DNA of 64,000 nucleotides from Amborella trichopoda (lineage: Eukaryota; Streptophyta; Magnoliopsida; Amborellales; Amborellaceae), in NCBI RefSeq assembly GCF_000471905.2, contig NW_006494943.1, positions 1,321,463-1,385,462 on the forward strand, written 5' to 3'. The position numbers and the translations under genes were made by a program. Of the stretch, positions 58,359-64,000 are shown one piece after another (position 1 is the stretch's first letter; every line of letters starts with the position of its first letter). The notes beneath the pieces were generated by a model. That model saw nothing but the letters and a program-made list of their open reading frames with translations, had not been told where the DNA came from and searched no databases.

Positions 58359-60367
58359 TAGATATATATATGGATAAACCTAACAATAAGTATGGACCTA
58401 AAATGAATAGCAGTTTAGATCATGCTCCCAACCATTCACATCTTGATCAAATGGGTTGAAAATATATGTTACTACTTGAATTTTAATTTTTCATTTTTAT
58501 GAATTGAATCAAGATGAAATATTATACATGTGTACTACATAATAGAGCCTACAAGAAAAAATATAAAATAAAGATCTTACAAATTTTAAAATAACCAAAC
58601 TACTCTAGAAAAATGACTGGGGTAATTTGATAATGTTATATTTTTAAAAATATTTTTTTTTGGTAATGTTAGATTTTTAAAAATAGTTTTATTTTGTTTA
58701 TATTGTGTGTGATAATGTACATACCTAAAACTTTTGATTAAAATGATTTGTAGAAAAAAAATTTAAAATTTATGTAGTAACATACATTTTTAATCATCTG
58801 ATTAACATATGGCCATTGGGCCATGCAGTTACATGGGTTTTGGAGGAAGAGGCTCGGAATTGGCCACACATATATTTAATAAAAATACCATTTAAAGGGG
58901 TTAAAAGCTCCTAACAAAACCATTAAAGAGAATTGCCATTTTAAGGGCCACTTTTTCATCTTCATTTTATTAGTTACCTCATCAAAAACATCTTAAAAGA
59001 TTCTCAACCTTGTTTAGGGTTTGGAAGGATGAACCATCAATAGTATTTAGCAATTTGACCCCCGACCAGATGACAAATAAAGATCCGATTGGTTATGGTT
59101 CCTAATGAGAAACAATAAGGAGTATTATGTCATTTGCTACATCCAAGGCATTTGGGTGCCAAATAAGAAAAATACTCCTAATTGTTACTCAGTATTAATA
59201 ATGATTAGTATACTTATTATTTATAAACCTGAGCAAGGAGATATATTTTTGTTATTCGGTTAGGACCTCTGGTCAAATTACTTAAATGCTCCTGATTGTT
59301 CATTCTTCCCAATCATAAACAAGGATAATTTGAAAATTTTAAATTTTTTATAGGATGTACCCAAGTGAAATAAAAAAGAAAAAAAAATTCCCCTCCTCAA
59401 ATATTTCTCAAATGTTAATTGCGATCATTTAACTTTTAATGATTGCATAAAATATTTCAAAAGCAATAATGACATTTTCCTTTAATACATTCTTTTATTA
59501 TACAAATGTTCCTTGCTCTTGTGGGCATAGTATTTATTTGTTCCCTCAAGTACAACCCAAGGAGTACCTTTTAGGATCTAAAATTTCAGGGACGCAACAT
59601 CTTGAACCTAGTGACCACACAAAACTTTTCCAATTTGTCTCCACGGGTGCCTGAAAATTTTCAATCCAACAAAGACCATCCAATATCTGGACAGTTAAAT
59701 GTCTAAAACTCAAAATCTATGTTTTTAATAGTAATAATCATCCGATGATTCTTAAATAAATCTTATATTTTAAATCTAGAAAATCTTTGTCATTATCCTA
59801 TTGCTGGAGAAAGCAGACAGCAAGCATGTACCACAGTCCGTTCCCAATTATTGCCGTATCAAGAAGGAAAAAAGTGGAGAAGAAGCACATATCCGCGCAT
59901 ATTTTATTTGGGCCTGGAAAAAGGAGTTCCCTTCCTGTCCCTTTGTCAAAGTTAAAAACAATGCAAAATTGCACTTTTTAGGGGCACTAAGCAATAAAGT
60001 CAATTGATTTGGCGTTGTTTGACAAATACGACCACCCACGTAGCTAGTTATCATGTTGCGGTTTCGCACCAAACACTGACACCTAATTTAAAAGAAAAAA
60101 AAAAAAGCCAGTCATTTTTTCTCATTTAATTGTCCAAAAAAAACTCTTCTCAAAACACACATCAATCAACAAAATAAAATTTATTAAAAGTACTTGATGA
60201 ACCATTCAACATTTTACCATATGAAATTATTCCCCCCATGATCGTGTCTTTTTATGGGTACCATTTGGAACCGTTCTACAAATCATCATGTCTTTTTATG
60301 GTATTTTGAAATGAAATAAAAAATATAGGTAAGATGTTAAATAATTCATTTCGCATAAGTAATACCC
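58359..60367. other. Intergenic stretch
   Basis: AT-rich. Short open stretches (59469-59654, 59787-60007) have no domain. The words GACCTCTGGTCAAATTACTT and TCGGTTAGGA near 59260 look like a MITE end, but no inverted partner was found. Confidence 0.4.
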
Positions 60368-60376
60368 TTAGATAAG

Positions 60377-60771
60377 GGAAAAGTTTATATAGAGCCGAGG
60401 CTCTAAACAAATCAAATTTGAGCCTATCTCAAAAAGTTTACTAAAAGAGGTTGTTTTGATGTCCAAATATCTTAAAATTTGATCATCTCGACATCAAGAT
60501 GCATGAACATAAGAAAAAAATGGATTTCAAGTTTTGGAAATAGTGTATTTTATAACGCATTTTTTAACCATCAAATTTCAAGATTTTCAAGTTTTCATAG
60601 ATCTGTTGATCTACACTATTTTTTAAGCTTTGAACTTTATAAATAAATATGAAAATATATTTTAAGGCAATCACAATGATTTCCAGTAGTGAAACTACAT
60701 TTCTCGACATTATTTGAAGGTAGGCTCTAATTTGATTGTTTAGAGCCTAGGCTCTATACAAACCGCACCCA
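60377..60771 (-). mobile_element. MITE family A copy, head-to-head with the next one
   Basis: Flanked by TTAGATAAG (60368-60376) and TTAGATAAA (60772-60780). Starts GGAAAAGTTTATATAGAGCC and ends GGCTCTATACAAACCGCACC, the inverse of GGGTGCGGTTTGTATAGAGCC. The core is inverted relative to 60781-61130 (ATCATCTCGACATCAAGATG; CATAGATCTGTTGATC). Confidence 0.85.
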
Positions 60772-60780
60772 TTAGATAAA

Positions 60781-61130
60781 GGGTGCCGTTTGTATAGAGC
60801 CGAGGCTCTAAACAATCAAAGTAAAGCGCACCTTCAAATAGTATCGAGAAATGTAGTTTCAATACTGGAAATTTTTTGATAGCGTTAAAATATATTTTCC
60901 TCATTGATTATAAAATTTAAAGCTTCAAAAATAGCGTAGATCGAGCAGATCTATGAAAACTTGAAGATCTTGAAAATTGACGGTCCAAAAATATATTACA
61001 AGATGCACTATTGAAGTCGAGATGATCAATTTGAGGATATTTGGGCATCAAAACAACCTCTTCAAGTGAAATTGTTGAGGTTTGCCCTAATTTAATTGTA
61101 TAGAGCCTCTCACTTATATAAATGTTTTTC
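60781..61130 (+). mobile_element. MITE family A copy, best-preserved reference copy
   Basis: Starts GGGTGCCGTTTGTATAGAGC then CGAGGCTCTAAACAATCAAA; ends TTGTATAGAGCCTCTCAC then TTATATAAATGTTTTTC. Flanked by TTAGATAAA at 60772-60780 and 61131-61139. About 350 bp; a small internal part is missing compared with 10705-11099 (CACTATT runs directly into GAAGTCGAGATG). Confidence 0.88.
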
Positions 61131-61139
61131 TTAGATAAA

Positions 61140-61475
61140 TTTCCATAAATAAAAAGAAAATCAGATGCCCTCCCTATTCTAAGTGGGCTAACACCTACCA
61201 ATATTTGGATTGAGGGGAAAGCAACGGGGATTCCCTGGCCAAGGTAGGTAGGGTGTTCACCCACATAATCACAATTAGGGGATGGGCTTATCAGGCTTGA
61301 GCCTGGCTTGAAACGTTTTTTCGCTAGGCCCAAAGTGTTAATGACTCTATATAGGCATAGCCCATTGTGAAACAATGCCATTGAGGCCCAAGCACACCAA
61401 ACCCAAACAAATTGCTCAAAATTTAATAAAATAAATGTAAATTACTGCATTTTATAGTAAAAAAGGATTATCGTG
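61140..61475. other. Intergenic stretch before the LTR element
   Basis: A 154-codon minus-strand open stretch crosses the MITE border (60917-61381) and has no domain. Its left half is MITE family A sequence, so I do not call it a gene. Confidence 0.4.
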
Positions 61476-64000
61476 TGTTGGGATATGGATATCTCGGATT
61501 CATATTGATATGCATCATTATGAATGTATGGATATATATTTCTTGATAAGGTTTGGTATCTAGAAGATAGAGACCAAGTTACTTGGTCATCAAGTTATCA
61601 TACCATATTTATCTCCTCTAATTGGGCTTTGGATTCGTGTAAATGTTGTTTTTCTCTTCTTCATTCTCCATTCTCCATGCAATGTATGTATCATTTACTA
61701 ATCTAAAAAATATCTCTTGATGCGGTACCAATTGGATTTTCAATGGAGGAATTACAAGGATATTTAGAAATAGATAGACCCCATCAACAACGCTTCCTAT
61801 ATCCGCTTCTATTCCAGGAGTCTATCTATGTACTTGCTCATAATCTGTGCGTGTATGCTCCCATGAATTACCACATAAATGTTGTTTCCTCTCTTCTTCA
61901 CTCTTTATTCTCCATTCAATATCTGTGTATATATGCTCCCACGAATTCTAACATAGTATCAGAGCAATAGACTCATCGGTTCAAATCTGAGGTTGGTGAG
62001 CTCAGATATGAGGTCGACGGCTCAGATCTGAGGTTGGTGAGCTCAGATTTGAGGTCGGGAAATTTCAATATCGTCTACCTGTTATTGCCTTATATTTGTT
62101 CTGGATATTTCCTTTGATCCTCATTTTCAAAGATCAAGTTGATGAAACCCTTTAAAGTGATAAATATCTCGAAAGCAGGTGCTTTAGCAAGAGTTAGAGA
62201 GAGAAAGAGAGACGGTTGGATGAGAGAGAAAAAGAGTCCACGGTTGGATGAGAGAGAAAAAGAGGCCATCTTCTTTTTGAGATGCACCCTAATATCAAGC
62301 TCAAATCGTTCACCAATAGTTTGATTATATATTATGGCAAGGCTAAAATGGTTGATCGAGCCATTAAAACGTATCATCAGATGGACGACCATGGAACTCC
62401 TCTCACAGTGACTTCTTTGAATGCCTTGTTAACACTTGCAGGGAAGTCGGAGAATTCAATAAGGTAACAGAGCTCTTTGCTGAAATCTCGGCGATAGCTT
62501 GACCCCCACTCAAGTTAGCTATATGATCTTAATCAAGTCAATTTGTGAAATGGGTTATCCTTATTAAAGCTTATCGAGACGGTGAATAATTGGTATGCGC
62601 CCAATATGTCCAGCTTATAAGCGAAGTTTTAGGCGGAGCTCAGATTGAGCAAGAGCAATTGATCATGACGAATCTATGAAGGATGTGTTTGTTGACAATC
62701 ATAAAGTTGAGTTCTTGTCCTCTCAAAAAAAAAAAACAAAAAAAACAACTCCAGCCACAGAGCCACGTAAAAAGAAAACAACCTTCAGGCCCAGTCCCGT
62801 CTCACAACTATACAAGAGATATGATGCAGTCCTATCTCATAACTATCCAGGAGATATGATGCGTAGAGATGAACTCAACATTTCTATTGTAACCGCTATG
62901 TGGACAAGAACATCAGTTCTTGTCAGTATTCGCACATTTTTCAGTTGTCTCGATCATTATTTGCTCATAGCGCATCGCCATGTAGCAGCGGACTTCGTCA
63001 CACCATTGTTGTTGTAGTGACATCGTCAGGGGGAGCACATTAATGCTTAGGGAGCAGATTAATGATTAGGGATTTTTCAAGGTTGTTGTTGTAGTGACAT
63101 CGTCAGGGGAGCACATTAATGATTAGGGATTTTTCAAGGAGAAGTTTTCACAAATCTTCAGTGTTCGTTGCCACTTTAATTGTCGCAGAGTTGTCTTTGT
63201 TGTGCCTTTGTAGCACTTTTTGTGGTCTTTAGACCAAGATTGGTGATTAAGTGTCCCAGATTATATCTTTTCGCTCTTGCATACTATTCAAGCACGCCAA
63301 TGAGAGCAGTGCAAGTTTCTTTGGCAACTTTTTGGTTTCAAGACTCCCGTTCCAGTTTCAGTTTGACGATCGAATTTCTCGATCTTAGTTGATGATCAAG
63401 TTTTCCGTTACTTGATCGTGTTTGATGATGAAGTTTTTCATTGCTCTATCCTGTGTGATGATCGTCAAGTTTTTCGTTACTCAATCCCGGATCTTCCAAA
63501 GAAGAGATAAATAATGATCATTTTCTTTTAGAGAGAGAAAGCCTCTAAAAAGAAAAAGAAGCCTCTGAGAGAAAAGATCTTCAAAAGAAAACCTTAAAGA
63601 GAGAGAGATAGTCTCTAGAATAAAGTAGAGAGCCCAAGAAATGTTGTTTCTTGGAAGATCCTAAAGATAGAATCTCTAGAAAAAAATAGAGAGCCCAAGA
63701 AAGGTTCTTTCTTATAAGATTATGGTAACATGTGAAATTTATCATGGATTTGACACTAATCAATTTTTTTTTTTTTTTTGCAACTTAATATTGTTCAAAC
63801 TCCAACTGCTTTGTGTCAAAGCAGCTTAAGTTTGAGGGAGAGTATTGGGATATGGATATCTCGGGTTCATATTGATATACATCATTATGGATGTATGGAT
63901 ATATATCTCTTGATAAGGTTATGTATCTAGAAGATAGAGACCAACTTATTTGGTCATCAAGTTATCATACTATATTTATCTCCTCTAATTGTGTGATTAT
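61476..64000 (+). mobile_element. Non-autonomous LTR element (copia-type PBS), 3' end beyond window
   Basis: The 5' LTR is 61476-61953 (478 bp; TGTTGGGATATGGATATCTC ... ATTCTAACA). It is followed by TAGTATCAGAGC (61954), close to the copia tRNA-Met primer site. The 3' LTR starts at 63843 after a purine-rich TTTGAGGGAGAG, and its first 158 bases match the 5' LTR closely. The internal part, about 1.9 kb, has no gag or pol. It contains a PPR-gene fragment and several short tandem duplications (61983-62057, 63005-63140, 63390-63490). It is broken or non-coding by nature and depended on other elements for movement. The LTRs look fairly similar, so it is younger than the element at 32259. Confidence 0.8.
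62282..62600 (+). pseudogene. Broken fragment of a pentatricopeptide-repeat (PPR) gene inside the LTR element
   Basis: From 62282 the reading contains FTNSLIIYYGKAKMVDRAIK, TYHQMDDHGTPLTVTSLNAL and LTLAGKSEN, a P-type PPR pattern (about 35-residue helix-turn-helix repeats; family consensus ...LIxxYGKAGMxDxAxKxFxEM...FNALL). Weaker PPR-like reading continues to about 62600. It most resembles the small mitochondrial PPR group of Arabidopsis At4g36680/At2g18520 (from memory). Only one to two repeats remain out of the usual ten or so, so it is non-functional. It lies between the element's LTRs in the same orientation, which suggests capture of a host transcript. Confidence 0.65.

Noticed and set aside
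60917-61381. 154-codon minus-strand open stretch
   Set aside because: Half of it is MITE family A sequence and there is no domain.

Overview
This window is nuclear DNA of a flowering plant. It is AT-rich, its genes are split by GT-AG introns, and most of the sequence is transposon debris: Ty1/copia, Ty3/gypsy, L1-type and RTE-type LINE pieces, MITEs and GA/CA microsatellites. The species cannot be named from the sequence alone. A moderately large, repeat-rich angiosperm genome fits. There is no bacterial or organellar gene layout, and I found no tRNA, rRNA or CRISPR.

I can support three host genes. (1) Positions 1-7400, minus strand: the 5' half of an F-box/leucine-rich-repeat gene closely resembling Arabidopsis FBL3/RAE1. 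Four exons are visible, separated by introns of 1.1 kb, 5.1 kb and 0.13 kb; the gene runs off the left edge. (2) Positions 45184-52258, plus strand: a ferroportin (IREG, SLC40) metal exporter with seven exons in correct phase. The first coding exon is not visible and may lie in the 810-base run of N at 43185-43994. (3) Positions 55607-56616, plus strand: a 69-residue HMA-domain metal-binding protein with the MxCxxC motif MHCERC.

The layout from left to right is as follows. 1-7.7 kb holds FBL3, with gypsy and RTE fossils in its long intron. 7.7-21.7 kb is gene-free and rich in MITEs, tandem repeats and one GC-rich minisatellite. 21.75-25.5 kb is a decayed copia locus in the unusual order pol-LTR-gag. 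27.9-32.05 kb is an old L1-type LINE. 32.26-42.24 kb is a full-length but broken copia element with 2.7-2.9 kb LTRs and a 5-bp target duplication. 42.2-45.2 kb holds the assembly gap. 45.2-52.3 kb is the IREG gene, with two RTE-type insertions in its introns. 52.3-55.5 kb is intergenic. 55.6-56.7 kb is the HMA gene. 56.7-61.5 kb is MITE-rich. 61.476 kb to the right edge is a non-autonomous LTR element that carries a broken piece of a host PPR gene.

The clearest unlisted signals are two MITE families with 9-10-bp target duplications (Mutator-like), the PPR capture, the pol-LTR-gag locus, and an intronic repeat ladder ending at the FBL3 exon 1 donor. I saw no new multi-gene system. All three host genes have metal-related connections, but that is probably chance.
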